12,514 nucleotides of DNA from DATLGB01 sp037724045 (lineage in GTDB: Bacteria > Actinomycetota > Thermoleophilia > Solirubrobacterales > Solirubrobacteraceae). Below, in pieces: positions 4,616 through 11,699 of this stretch. The stretch spans positions 1 to 12,514 of the forward strand of contig JBBJOW010000083.1 in the NCBI GenBank assembly GCA_037724045.1, given 5' to 3'. The position numbers and the translations under genes were made by a program. The notes under the pieces are model-generated. The model was given only the letters and a program-made list of their open reading frames with translations, was not told the origin of the DNA and did not search any database. Position 1 is the first letter of the stretch. Each line of letters begins with the position of its first letter.

Positions 4616-7273
4616 TCAGGGAGCGACCTGCTTCTCGGTCTGCGCGCCGGCGATCCGGCCGCGCAGCGAGCCGGTGTACTGGATCGAGAGCTGGCCGCCC
4701 TTGCGCGCGGCGGTCGGCAGCTTCTCGGCCAGGCGCCAGCGGCCGCGCTTGATCTGCGCCCGGTAGTTTAGGAACCTCGTCGTCCCGTCGCCGGCGCTGT
4801 AGCCCAGGCGCACGCGCACCACGCCGGGCGCCGAGCGGGAGACCGTTCCGGAGACCTGCAGCTCACCCGAGACGATCCGCGCCGTCTTCCTGACCAGCCC
4901 CGCCGAGCGGCTCGCCGCGCGCAGGCGCACCGCGTCGCGCCGCACCCGCGAGTTGCCCGCGTAGGAGATGCTCACGATCCCCGTCCCGAGCCGCGACTGC
5001 GCGCGAGCCAGCTTGCGCGACACGCGCACCGTGCCGCGCACGATCGGCGCCGAGAACGTCGTCGTCCGCCCCGCCGCCCGGAAGCTGATCCGGGCGCTGC
5101 CGGTCGCCAGCGCTGTCGTGCGCGCGAGCACCTGCAAGCGTCCGTCGCGCACCCGCGCCCGTTCGACCCGTAGCTTCGCCGGGGCCTTGAGCTTTGCCGT
5201 CGGGGTCGGGGTCGGCTTGGGAAACTGCACAGGACCGGGCGGAGCGGGCGTCATTCCGGGGGCGGGCGGAGGAGTGCCGCCGGGGGGGAGCCCAGGGTCC
5301 GCGGGGCTCGGCAGCGTCTCGAACTGGGTCATCATCCCGTCGTCCTCGTGCTCGAGCACGTGGCAGTGCATGATGAACTTGCCGGAGTAGTCGGAGAACG
5401 GGATGTCGACCACGACCTCCTCGCCGGGGGCCACGTACCACGTGTCCTTGTTGAGCTCGTAGTCCGGGGGCGGCTGCCCGTCGCGGCTGACGCCCTTCTG
5501 GTCGTTGAGGTGAACGTGGACCATGTGGGTCTGCGCGCCTGGAGTGGCCGGGTTCCGGAACACCCACCGCTCGGTGGTGCCGAGCGTCGGCTTGGCGTCG
5601 ACGCGATCGGGATCGAACCCGGCGCCGTTGATCGTCCACTTCCCGGCCGTGCGGTTGAAGTCCCAGGTGCGGGTGACGACCGGCGTATCGGTCTTCGGCA
5701 ACGGCCGCAGAGATGCGGGGACGGGAGAGCTCGTGTCGGTGACGTCGTTGTTGCTCACCCGGAACTGCATGACTTCGGCTTCCCGGTCGGTCGGCGCGAA
5801 CGCCTCACCGTTCTGGAGCACGATGTTCTCGCCCTTGCGGCCCGCGAAGTCGATCACCACGTCGGCACGCTCGGCCGGCCCGAGCCGGATGCTCTTGCGC
5901 GACACGGGCGCGGGCAGCAGCCCGGAGTCGGTCCCGATCTGGGTCATCGACTGGCCGTTGCTCAGCTTGAAGGCGTAGTCGCGCTTGTTGGAGACGTTGT
6001 AGAGCCGGAAGCGGTACCGGCGGGCATCGACGTCGTGGAACGGCTGGGGGACTCCGTTGACGAGGATCACGTCGCCCAGGACGCCGCCGGCGAGGAAGGT
6101 GTACGGGATCTGGTTCTCGGAGTTGAACGTCCGGTCGGTCACCATCAGCGGGATGTCCTGCTCGCCCGCGGGAAGGTTCAGGCTCTTCTCGAAGGGGTCG
6201 TCCAGGATCCACGCGCCGAGCAGACCCATCCAGACGTTGCGTCCCGTGACCATGTCGCGATGGTCGTGGTACCACTCCGACGACGCGCGCTCGGGAGCGC
6301 CGCGGTCAACCGCCGGGTACTTGTACGTCTTGCTGGCGCCGGGCGCGATCAGGAAGGTGGACGGCTGTCCGTCGCTGTCCTCGGAGGTCTGGGCCCCGTG
6401 GTGGTGGGTCGACATGCTGCCGGCGCTCTCGGGCAGGTCGTTCTTGATGGTGACGTTCGTCGGGACGCCCGACGGCCGGCGGATCGTCGGCCCGGGGAAG
6501 CTCCCGTTGTAGGTCCACATCTTGGTCAGCGGACCCGTGGGCAGGAGCCGCTGCTCGGTCTGGGACATGGTGAGCGTGATGTCCTGCCCGGTGAGGACCG
6601 GCGGGATCTTCAAGGGCGCCGTGAAACGCGGGAAGTCAGGGCTCACCGCCGCGCTGACCGGCACCATCGCCCCCGCGCTCGCCACGACGAGCGTCGAGAC
6701 GGTGAGTGCGAGCCGCCTGCGAGGCGCCGTGGGGATGACCGTGGGCTCGCGGCGCCGCCGCAGCACCGCGAGTGCGGCCAGCGACAGCAGGAAGGCGACC
6801 GGGAGGGCGATCATCGCGTCGGTCAACCCGTGCGCCACGGTGCTCGCGAGCCCGTGGCTCTCGGGCTCCGCTCCGAGGGTGAACGTCCCGCCCGAGGCGC
6901 CGGCGTGGGCCGCTCCCCCCTCGTCGAGGTCGTGCAGGAGGGCGTGCCCCGCCGTCGCCGGGACGAGCAGAGCGACGAAGGCGGCGGCGGTGACCGCCGC
7001 CGTCCGCCCGAGCCCCGCGTCCGTGCGCCGGTGCAGGCCCCACAGGGCCGCCACCAGCGCCAGGGGAAGCAGCAGCAACCCGTCGCGGAGGAAGTGCGAC
7101 CCCCCGCCGCCGGATTCGAACGCGAGAACCTGGATGTGGAGCATCTCCATCCAGGCGAGCGTCCCGAAGGCGAGCAGCGCCGCGAACAGGCAGATCGCCG
7201 TCTCGGTGCCCCAGCCTCGTGCCGTGGCGCGGCCCGGGTCGGCAGGGGGCTGGGTCTGATGGAGAAGTCGCAT
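4616..7273 (-). CDS. Membrane-anchored CotA-like multicopper oxidase with C-terminal beta repeats
   Basis: Oxidises a substrate (phenolics, bilirubin-like compounds, Cu(I) or Mn(II) are known for the family) and reduces oxygen to water, outside the membrane. It has 885 residues. Five likely helices lie at about 25-42, 63-80, 91-110, 149-171 and 187-208, with Arg-rich loops on the predicted inside. A three-cupredoxin oxidase follows (about 215-655) with all copper motifs: HHH (H290-H292), WYHDH (H336, H338), H583-x2-H586-x-H588 and HCHVLEHEDDGMM (H636, C637, H638, H642, M647). A proline-rich linker (655-695) leads to two related beta domains (about 700-785 and 795-880). CotA-type enzymes are about 500 residues with no such additions. 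Helix 5 looks like a former signal peptide (RRR, hydrophobic run, AxA). ATG start; 184 bases divergent from rpmE. The gap of 109 bases to cadC and the latter's own promoter suggest separate units. Substrate unknown. Confidence 0.92.
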   Translation of the reverse strand: MRLLHQTQPPADPGRATARGWGTETAICLFAALLAFGTLAWMEMLHIQVLAFESGGGGSHFLRDGLLLLPLALVAALWGLHRRTDAGLGRTAAVTAAAFVALLVPATAGHALLHDLDEGGAAHAGASGGTFTLGAEPESHGLASTVAHGLTDAMIALPVAFLLSLAALAVLRRRREPTVIPTAPRRRLALTVSTLVVASAGAMVPVSAAVSPDFPRFTAPLKIPPVLTGQDITLTMSQTEQRLLPTGPLTKMWTYNGSFPGPTIRRPSGVPTNVTIKNDLPESAGSMSTHHHGAQTSEDSDGQPSTFLIAPGASKTYKYPAVDRGAPERASSEWYHDHRDMVTGRNVWMGLLGAWILDDPFEKSLNLPAGEQDIPLMVTDRTFNSENQIPYTFLAGGVLGDVILVNGVPQPFHDVDARRYRFRLYNVSNKRDYAFKLSNGQSMTQIGTDSGLLPAPVSRKSIRLGPAERADVVIDFAGRKGENIVLQNGEAFAPTDREAEVMQFRVSNNDVTDTSSPVPASLRPLPKTDTPVVTRTWDFNRTAGKWTINGAGFDPDRVDAKPTLGTTERWVFRNPATPGAQTHMVHVHLNDQKGVSRDGQPPPDYELNKDTWYVAPGEEVVVDIPFSDYSGKFIMHCHVLEHEDDGMMTQFETLPSPADPGLPPGGTPPPAPGMTPAPPGPVQFPKPTPTPTAKLKAPAKLRVERARVRDGRLQVLARTTALATGSARISFRAAGRTTTFSAPIVRGTVRVSRKLARAQSRLGTGIVSISYAGNSRVRRDAVRLRAASRSAGLVRKTARIVSGELQVSGTVSRSAPGVVRVRLGYSAGDGTTRFLNYRAQIKRGRWRLAEKLPTAARKGGQLSIQYTGSLRGRIAGAQTEKQVAP

Positions 7274-7316
7274 GAGGCGAGCCGCAGGTTAACAACGAGA
7301 ATCCCGATTGCCAGCG

Positions 7317-7328
7317 CTCTTATAAGAG
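7317..7328. repeat. Perfect 12-base palindrome CTCTTATAAGAG
   Basis: Self-complementary and holding the -10-like TATAAG of the oxidase promoter. Because it reads the same on both strands it offers a -10 in either direction, but only the minus strand has a fitting -35. It may simply be a promoter core or part of a regulator site. Confidence 0.5.
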
Positions 7329-7348
7329 AACTGGCGGGGGAGTGTCAG
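7319..7348 (-). promoter_or_regulatory. Promoter of the multicopper oxidase gene
   Basis: Minus strand: CTGACA at 7348-7343 (5 of 6 to TTGACA), an 18-base spacer, and TATAAG at 7324-7319 (5 of 6 to TATAAT). The mRNA would have a leader of about 38 bases. A second hexamer, TAACCT at 7291-7286, lies 12 bases before the ATG and would instead give a very short leader. No clear Shine-Dalgarno is visible. Confidence 0.55.
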
Positions 7349-7359
7349 CAAATTGACAC
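7342..7359. promoter_or_regulatory. Perfect inverted repeat overlapping the oxidase -35
   Basis: GTGTCA-6-TGACAC, with both 6-base arms exact. It covers the -35 of the oxidase promoter, a classic place for a dimeric regulator. The protein is unknown. It does not match the operators at mntR or cadC in this window, so those regulators are unlikely to be the ones acting here. Confidence 0.55.
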
Positions 7360-7441
7360 GGCGGCGAAGAACGGGGCGCGGACGCGCTCGGGATGCGAAG
7401 CCGAGCGCCCCGGCCGGCCCGCTGCGCCGGCGCCCAGGCGC

Positions 7442-7447
7442 TAGAAT
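7442..7447 (+). promoter_or_regulatory. -10 element before rpmE
   Basis: TAGAAT (5 of 6 to TATAAT), ten bases before the ATG at 7458, in an otherwise very GC-rich stretch. It predicts a transcript starting about 3 bases before the start codon. There is no recognisable -35 16-19 bases upstream. The hexamer overlaps an in-frame ATG at 7446, which makes that ATG an unlikely start. Confidence 0.5.
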
Positions 7448-7457
7448 GGCCGACGCC

Positions 7458-7664
7458 ATGAAGACCGAGATCCATCCCAAGTACGCTGAGGCGCAGGTCA
7501 CCTGCACCTGCGGCAACCAGTTCACGACGCGCTCGACGCAGGACACGATCAACGTCGAGATCTGCTCGAACTGCCATCCGTTCTACACCGGTCGCCAGAA
7601 GCTGATCGACACGGGTGGCCGCGTGGAGCGCTTCAAGCGCCGCGCCGCCCGCAAGTCCGGCTGA
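7458..7664 (+). CDS. rpmE: Ribosomal protein bL31 (zinc-binding, C+ form)
   Basis: Large-subunit ribosomal protein of 68 residues, within the usual range. It begins MKTEIHPKY, the typical L31 opening, which decides the start at 7458 rather than the in-frame ATG four codons earlier at 7446. Four cysteines, C16, C18, C36 and C39, make the CxC...CxxC zinc site, so this is the zinc-carrying form that often serves as a cellular zinc reserve. The basic C-terminus is rRNA-binding. It heads the translation cluster, with the DUF1385 gene starting 13 bases after its stop. No Zur box is recognisable upstream, so it is probably the constitutive copy. Confidence 0.97.
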   Translation: MKTEIHPKYAEAQVTCTCGNQFTTRSTQDTINVEICSNCHPFYTGRQKLIDTGGRVERFKRRAARKSG

Positions 7665-7665
7665 C

Positions 7666-7671
7666 AGGAAG
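7666..7671 (+). promoter_or_regulatory. Ribosome binding site deciding the DUF1385 start
   Basis: AGGAAG lies 6 bases before the GTG at 7678 and just after the rpmE stop. It supports this GTG over the in-frame ATG at 7615 inside rpmE, which would add 21 unrelated residues. Confidence 0.6.
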
Positions 7672-7677
7672 CCGCCG

Positions 7678-8646
7678 GTGGCCGACGCCCCCGTCGGCGG
7701 CCAGGCCGTCCTCGAGGGCGTGATGATGCGCGGCGTCTCGAGCTGGGCCGTCGCCGTCCGCGCGCCCACGCGCGAGCAGCTCGCGCACGCCGGGGGCCAG
7801 GGCCTCCCGCGCGACGAGGCGGCACTCGGGCCGATCGAGGTCACGCAGGAGCCGCTGGAGAGCGTCCTGCGCCGCCACCGGGTCCTGCGGCTGCCCGTGC
7901 TCCGGGGCGTCGTCGCGCTCGGCGAGTCGATGCGCATCGGCTTCCGGGCCCTGAGCATCTCCATCAACACGACGATGGGCGACGAGGGCGAGGAGCTCTC
8001 CCCGGGCGCGTGGCTCTTCGCGCTCGTCGCGGGGATCGGGCTGGCGGTCGGCCTGTTCTTCGTGATCCCGGTCGCGCTGACCTCGCTGGTCAAGGAGCAG
8101 CTCGGCTCGGCGCTGCTCTTCTGGCTCGTCGAGGGAGCGTTGCGCACCGCGATCTTCGTGGGTTATCTGGTGGCGCTGACGCGCCTGCGCGATCTGCGCC
8201 GTCTGTTCGAGTACCACGGCGCGGAGCACAAGACGATCTCCTGCCACGAGGCGGGGCTGGAGCTGACGCCCGCAAACGCGCAGGCCTTCTCGCGCCTGCA
8301 CCCGCGCTGCGGCACGAGCTTCATGCTCATCGTCATGGTCGTGGCGATCTTCGCGTTCGCCCCGGTCGGGCTGCCCGCGTGGTACTGGCTCGTGCTCACG
8401 CGCATCCTCGGCGTGCCGCTGATCGCCGGGCTCTCCTTCGAGATCATCAAGGCGACCGGCCGCCACCGCTCCGCGGCATGGGCGCGCGTCGTGATGTGGC
8501 CGGGAATGCAGCTCCAGCGGCTCACGACCCGGGAGCCAGACCACGAGCAGCTCGAGGTGGCGATCACCGCGCTGGCCGCGGTGCTCGCGACGGAGGCGCC
8601 GAAGCAGTCCGCGGCTGACATGGTCGGCGTGGAGGTCGTTGCGTAG
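7678..8646 (+). CDS. DUF1385 (YqhQ-like) membrane protein of unknown function
   Basis: Integral membrane protein of 322 residues, DUF1385 family, function not established. Databases often call it a predicted metal-dependent enzyme. Family motifs in order: GGQAVLEGVMMRG (8-19, near the N-terminus), SMRIGFRAL (84-92), EYHGAEHK (178-185), H190 and HPRCGTSF (208-215). The invariant His, Glu and Cys residues of the last blocks could bind a metal. Hydrophobic segments lie at about 111-137, 145-168, 214-230 and 234-256. The GTG start follows an AGGAAG sequence and opens the family's first motif at once. It lies between rpmE and prfA, all in one direction, which suggests a link with translation or simply a conserved operon. 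Confidence 0.88.
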   Translation: MADAPVGGQAVLEGVMMRGVSSWAVAVRAPTREQLAHAGGQGLPRDEAALGPIEVTQEPLESVLRRHRVLRLPVLRGVVALGESMRIGFRALSISINTTMGDEGEELSPGAWLFALVAGIGLAVGLFFVIPVALTSLVKEQLGSALLFWLVEGALRTAIFVGYLVALTRLRDLRRLFEYHGAEHKTISCHEAGLELTPANAQAFSRLHPRCGTSFMLIVMVVAIFAFAPVGLPAWYWLVLTRILGVPLIAGLSFEIIKATGRHRSAAWARVVMWPGMQLQRLTTREPDHEQLEVAITALAAVLATEAPKQSAADMVGVEVVA

Positions 8647-8671
8647 GCCAGGCGCCCGGCGATCCTCCCGC

Positions 8672-8677
8672 TACCCT
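8672..8677 (+). promoter_or_regulatory. -10-like hexamer before prfA
   Basis: TACCCT, ten bases before the prfA ATG, in the 41-base gap after the DUF1385 gene. It fits TAnnnT and would start a transcript about 3 bases before the ATG. No Shine-Dalgarno of AGGAGG type is seen. prfA may still be read mainly from upstream. Confidence 0.35.
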
Positions 8678-8687
8678 CGCCGGTCGG

Positions 8688-9740
8688 ATGATCGAGAAGC
8701 TGGTCGAGCAGATCGAGGCGCGGTTCTCAGAGCTCGGTCGCCTTATGACAGACCCCGCGGTGATCTCCGATCGCAAGCGCTACGCCGACGTGGGGCGCGA
8801 GTACTCCCAGCTCGAGCCGGCCGCCAAGCTCTCCGAGGCGTGGCGCCGCAGCCACGGCGACGTCGAGGGCGCGCAGGAGATGCTCGCCGAGGATGAGGAT
8901 CCCGAGGTCCGCGAGATGCTCGCGAGCGCCCGCACCCGCCTGCACGCGATCGAGGAGGAGCTGCGCCTGGCGATGGTCGAGCGCGACCCCAACGACGACA
9001 AGAGCGTCATCCTCGAGGTGCAGGGCGGCGCGGGCGGCGACGAGGCCGCGCTGTGGGCCGGCGACGTCTCGCGCATGCTCTCCAAGTACGCCGAGAAGCG
9101 CGGCTTCTCCACCGAGGCGATGGACGCGGGGGAGGGCAAGTACACCTTCGCGATCAAGGGTGACGGCGCCTACTCGGTCTTCAAGTTCGAGGGCGGCACC
9201 CACCGCGTGCAGCGTGTTCCGGCCACGGAGTCCCAGGGCCGCATCCACACCTCCACCGCGACGGTCGCGGTGCTGCCCGAGGCCGAGGATGTGGACGTCG
9301 ACGTGCAGCAGTCAGACCTGCAGATCGACGTCTACCGGTCCGGGGGGCCGGGCGGCCAGTCGGTCAACACCACGGACTCCGCGGTGCGCATCACCCACCG
9401 GCCGACCGGCATCGTCGTGGCGATGCAGGACGAGAAGAGCCAGCTGCAGAACCGCGAGAAGGCGATGCGCATCCTCCGCGCGCGGATGTACGAGGCGGCG
9501 CTCGCCGAGCAGCAGGCCGCGCTCAGCTCCGAGCGCCGCGCGCAGGTCGGCACGGGCGACCGCGCCGAGAAGATCCGGACCTACAACTACGGCGAACGCC
9601 GGGTCACCGACCACCGCATCAAGCACACCGCCCACAACCTCGACGCCGTCCTGGAGGGCGAGCTCGCCGAGTTCACCGGCGCGCTGCAGAACGACGAGAA
9701 GCGCCGCCGCCTGGAGGACCAGGCCAACCGCGCGAACTGA
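8688..9740 (+). CDS. prfA: Peptide chain release factor 1 (RF1)
   Basis: Ends translation at UAA and UAG by triggering peptidyl-tRNA hydrolysis on the ribosome. At 350 residues it is normal length. The GGQ catalytic motif is at 222-224 within RSGGPGGQSVN. The codon-reading tripeptide is PAT (178-180), in RVPATESQGRIHTS, which separates RF1 from RF2 (SPF). The N-terminal alpha-helical domain begins directly at the ATG (MIEKLVEQIEARF). Its stop TGA shares one base with the prmC start (TGATG), coupling it to the enzyme that methylates Q224. Confidence 0.98.
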   Translation: MIEKLVEQIEARFSELGRLMTDPAVISDRKRYADVGREYSQLEPAAKLSEAWRRSHGDVEGAQEMLAEDEDPEVREMLASARTRLHAIEEELRLAMVERDPNDDKSVILEVQGGAGGDEAALWAGDVSRMLSKYAEKRGFSTEAMDAGEGKYTFAIKGDGAYSVFKFEGGTHRVQRVPATESQGRIHTSTATVAVLPEAEDVDVDVQQSDLQIDVYRSGGPGGQSVNTTDSAVRITHRPTGIVVAMQDEKSQLQNREKAMRILRARMYEAALAEQQAALSSERRAQVGTGDRAEKIRTYNYGERRVTDHRIKHTAHNLDAVLEGELAEFTGALQNDEKRRRLEDQANRAN

Positions 9741-10570
9741 TGGCCGGTCCGTTCTCCGGCGTGCCGGTCGGCGAGGCGCTGGCGTCGGCCCGGATCGCGC
9801 TGGAGGGCGCCGGAGTCGACACACCGCGCCTCGATGCCGAGGTTCTGCTCGCCCACGCGCTCGGCATCGATCGGACGCGCCTGGTGCTCGAGCGCGACAC
9901 GCCCGTCGAGGGCCCCGCGATCCGCGCGTTCCAGATCGCGGTGCGACGGCGAACGGTGGAGCGCGTGCCCGTCGCCTACCTCACGGGCACCAAGGGGTTC
10001 CGGCGCTTGGACCTCGACGTCGACCCGCGGGTGCTCATCCCGCGCCCGGACACCGAGGCGCTCGTGGAGTGGGCGGTGCGCGGGCTGCCGCCGGGCGCGC
10101 GCGTCGTCGACGTGGGGACGGGGAGCGGCGCGATCGCCCTCGCGCTCAAGGACGAGCGGCCGGACCTCGAGGTGCTCGCCACGGACGCTTCCGCGGAAGC
10201 GCTCGCAGTCGCTCGGGCCAACGCTCGGCGGCTCGGCCTCGCGGTGACGTTCGCCGAAGGCGACCTGCTCGCCGGACTCGACGCCGACGCCGTGTTATCC
10301 AACCCGCCGTACGTCGAGACGGGTGCGCGGCTCGCTCCCGAGATCACCCGGCACGAGCCGCCCGGGGCGCTCTTCGCGGGCGCCGACGGCCTCGACGTCT
10401 ACCGGCGCCTGATCCCGGCGATCGTTGCGAGCGGCGCGCGGCTCGCCGGCCTGGAGGTCGGCGCCGGGCAGGCGGCGGCGGTGCGCGCGCTCTTCACGGC
10501 AGCGTGGGAGACCGACGTCGGGCGTGACCTCGCGGGAACCGAGCGGGTGGTGAGCGCGTGGCGCCGTTGA
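9740..10570 (+). CDS. prmC: Release factor glutamine N5-methyltransferase PrmC (HemK)
   Basis: Methylates the glutamine of the GGQ motif of RF1 and RF2 with S-adenosylmethionine, improving termination. It has 276 residues. The N-terminal substrate-binding helical domain is at about 1-75, followed by the conserved PVAYLTG and IPRPDTE (100-106). The SAM-binding loop is VVDVGTGSGAIALAL (122-136). The catalytic NPPY is at 188-191, where the GGQ glutamine side chain is held. A late motif, LFAGADGLDVY (211-221), completes the family pattern. The gene follows prfA with a one-base overlap and itself overlaps tsaC by 13 bases. Once called HemK, wrongly linked to haem synthesis. Confidence 0.97.
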   Translation: MAGPFSGVPVGEALASARIALEGAGVDTPRLDAEVLLAHALGIDRTRLVLERDTPVEGPAIRAFQIAVRRRTVERVPVAYLTGTKGFRRLDLDVDPRVLIPRPDTEALVEWAVRGLPPGARVVDVGTGSGAIALALKDERPDLEVLATDASAEALAVARANARRLGLAVTFAEGDLLAGLDADAVLSNPPYVETGARLAPEITRHEPPGALFAGADGLDVYRRLIPAIVASGARLAGLEVGAGQAAAVRALFTAAWETDVGRDLAGTERVVSAWRR

Positions 10571-11175
10571 CTCCCGCCGACGCGGAGACCTTCGAGCGCT
10601 GCATGGCCGTCGACGGGGTCGCGGTCTTTCCCGCCGACACGGTCTACGGGCTGGCCTGCGATCCCGCGTCGAAGGAGGGGATGCGGCGCCTCTACGCGCT
10701 CAAACGCCGCCGCCCCGACCAGCCTGCGGCGGTGCTCTTCTTCCAGCCCGCGCTCGCCCTGGCCGCTCTTCCCGAGCTCGGGCCGCGCACGCGCGACGCG
10801 CTGCTCGCGCTCCTGCCCGGCCCCGTGACGCTGCTGCTCGCGAACCCCGCGGCGCGCTTCGGGCTGGCCTGCGCGGCGGACACGGCGGTGCTCGGGCTGC
10901 GCGTCCCGGCGCTCGGTCCGGCCGCCGCCGCGCTCGAGGCGGTCCGCTGGCCGGTCCTGCAGTCCAGCGCGAACCTGGCGGGAGAGCCGGAGGCGCGGCG
11001 CCTGAGCGACGTTGACGCAAGCATCCGCGGGGGCGCCGATCTGCTCCTCGACGGCGGCGAGCTGCCCGGCGTCGCCTCGACGATCGTCGACCTCACGCGC
11101 TATGAGGACACGGGCGGCTGGCGCGTCGTGCGCGAGGGGGCGCTGCCGGCCGCCGCGATCGCCGCCCGGCTCTGA
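10558..11175 (+). CDS. tsaC: Threonylcarbamoyl-AMP synthase (TsaC/Sua5/YwlC family)
   Basis: Makes L-threonylcarbamoyl-AMP from threonine, bicarbonate and ATP, the first step of the t6A modification at position 37 of ANN-decoding tRNAs. Its 205 residues are a bare YrdC domain without the C-terminal Sua5 extension. Motifs: FPADTVYGL (24-32), K49-x-R51 in a KRRR run, LPGPVTLLL (86-94), LGLRVP (112-117), SSAN (136-139) and STIVDLT (174-180). The KxR and SxN residues that bind ATP are present. The GTG start lies inside the end of prmC, so translation is probably coupled. A later start would cut the first helix before the ADTVYG strand. Confidence 0.94.
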   Translation: MAPLTPADAETFERCMAVDGVAVFPADTVYGLACDPASKEGMRRLYALKRRRPDQPAAVLFFQPALALAALPELGPRTRDALLALLPGPVTLLLANPAARFGLACAADTAVLGLRVPALGPAAAALEAVRWPVLQSSANLAGEPEARRLSDVDASIRGGADLLLDGGELPGVASTIVDLTRYEDTGGWRVVREGALPAAAIAARL

Positions 11176-11240
11176 TCCGTGGCGAGTGCCGTTCAGCGTC
11201 GGAGGGGTCGACGCCATCCGGCACTCGGGCGCCCAAGCGG

Positions 11241-11246
11241 TAGCGT
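11241..11246 (+). promoter_or_regulatory. -10 element for leaderless rpiB transcript
   Basis: TAGCGT, seven bases before the ATG of rpiB, in the 78-base gap after tsaC. No Shine-Dalgarno is visible, although CGGGG is nearby. The spacing would place the first transcribed base at or beside the ATG. Confidence 0.45.
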
Positions 11247-11253
11247 CGGGGCC

Positions 11254-11694
11254 ATGCGCATCGCTCTCGGATCAGATCATGCCGGCTTCGCTCTCAAGGA
11301 GCACGTCAAGCAGACGCTCCAAGCCGAGGGCCACGACGTCACCGATGTCGGTGCCGAGAGCACCGAGTCCGCGGACTACCCGGGCTTCGCCCACCAGGCG
11401 GCGGCCCTGGTCGCGGCCGGGGAGGCGGAGGTCGGGGTGCTCGCGTGCGGCTCCGGCGTCGGGGTCTCCATCGTCGCCAACAAGGTCAAGGGAGTCCGCG
11501 CGGTCAACGCGCACGACGCCGAGGAGGCCGCGCAGTCCCGCCGCCACAACGACGTGAACGTCGTCACGCTCTCGGGCGCGCGGCTCGACGGCGCCCAGGC
11601 CGACGGCATCGTCAGCGCGTTCCTCGCGACGGACTTCGAGGGCGGCCGCCACGCGCGCCGGGTCGAGCAGATCAGCGAGCTGGAGTCCGCCTGA
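11254..11694 (+). CDS. rpiB: Ribose-5-phosphate isomerase B
   Basis: Interconverts ribose 5-phosphate and ribulose 5-phosphate in the pentose phosphate pathway. It has 146 residues, the usual RpiB/LacAB length. Motifs: GSDHAGF (6-12), YPGFA (42-46) and VLACGSGVGVSI (62-73) with the catalytic-base Cys C65, then H98 of RRHNDVN and a C-terminal GGRHARRVEQI. As I recall, M. tuberculosis RpiB lacks this cysteine and uses a Glu, so the present enzyme is of the E. coli and Firmicute type. The ATG at 11254 is chosen because MRIALGSDHAG is the normal N-terminus; an in-frame ATG at 11179 would add 25 unrelated basic residues. Confidence 0.96.
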   Translation: MRIALGSDHAGFALKEHVKQTLQAEGHDVTDVGAESTESADYPGFAHQAAALVAAGEAEVGVLACGSGVGVSIVANKVKGVRAVNAHDAEEAAQSRRHNDVNVVTLSGARLDGAQADGIVSAFLATDFEGGRHARRVEQISELESA

Positions 11695-11699
11695 GCGTC

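Noticed and set aside
7353..7358. Plus-strand TTGACA as -35 for rpmE
   Set aside because: No -10 at 16-19 bases downstream, and it lies over 80 bases from TAGAAT. It is part of the inverted repeat of the oxidase promoter.
7342..7359. CusR-type copper box
   Set aside because: The E. coli CusR site has the arms as TGACA then TGTCA, about the opposite order; the resemblance is superficial.
5348..7444. A 698-codon open frame on the plus strand across the oxidase gene
   Set aside because: Antisense shadow of the multicopper oxidase; low-complexity composition, no recognisable motif and no promoter.
8893..10527. A 544-codon open frame overlapping prfA and prmC
   Set aside because: Same-strand frameshifted shadow rich in Arg, Ala and Ser; prfA and prmC are unmistakable in the other frames.
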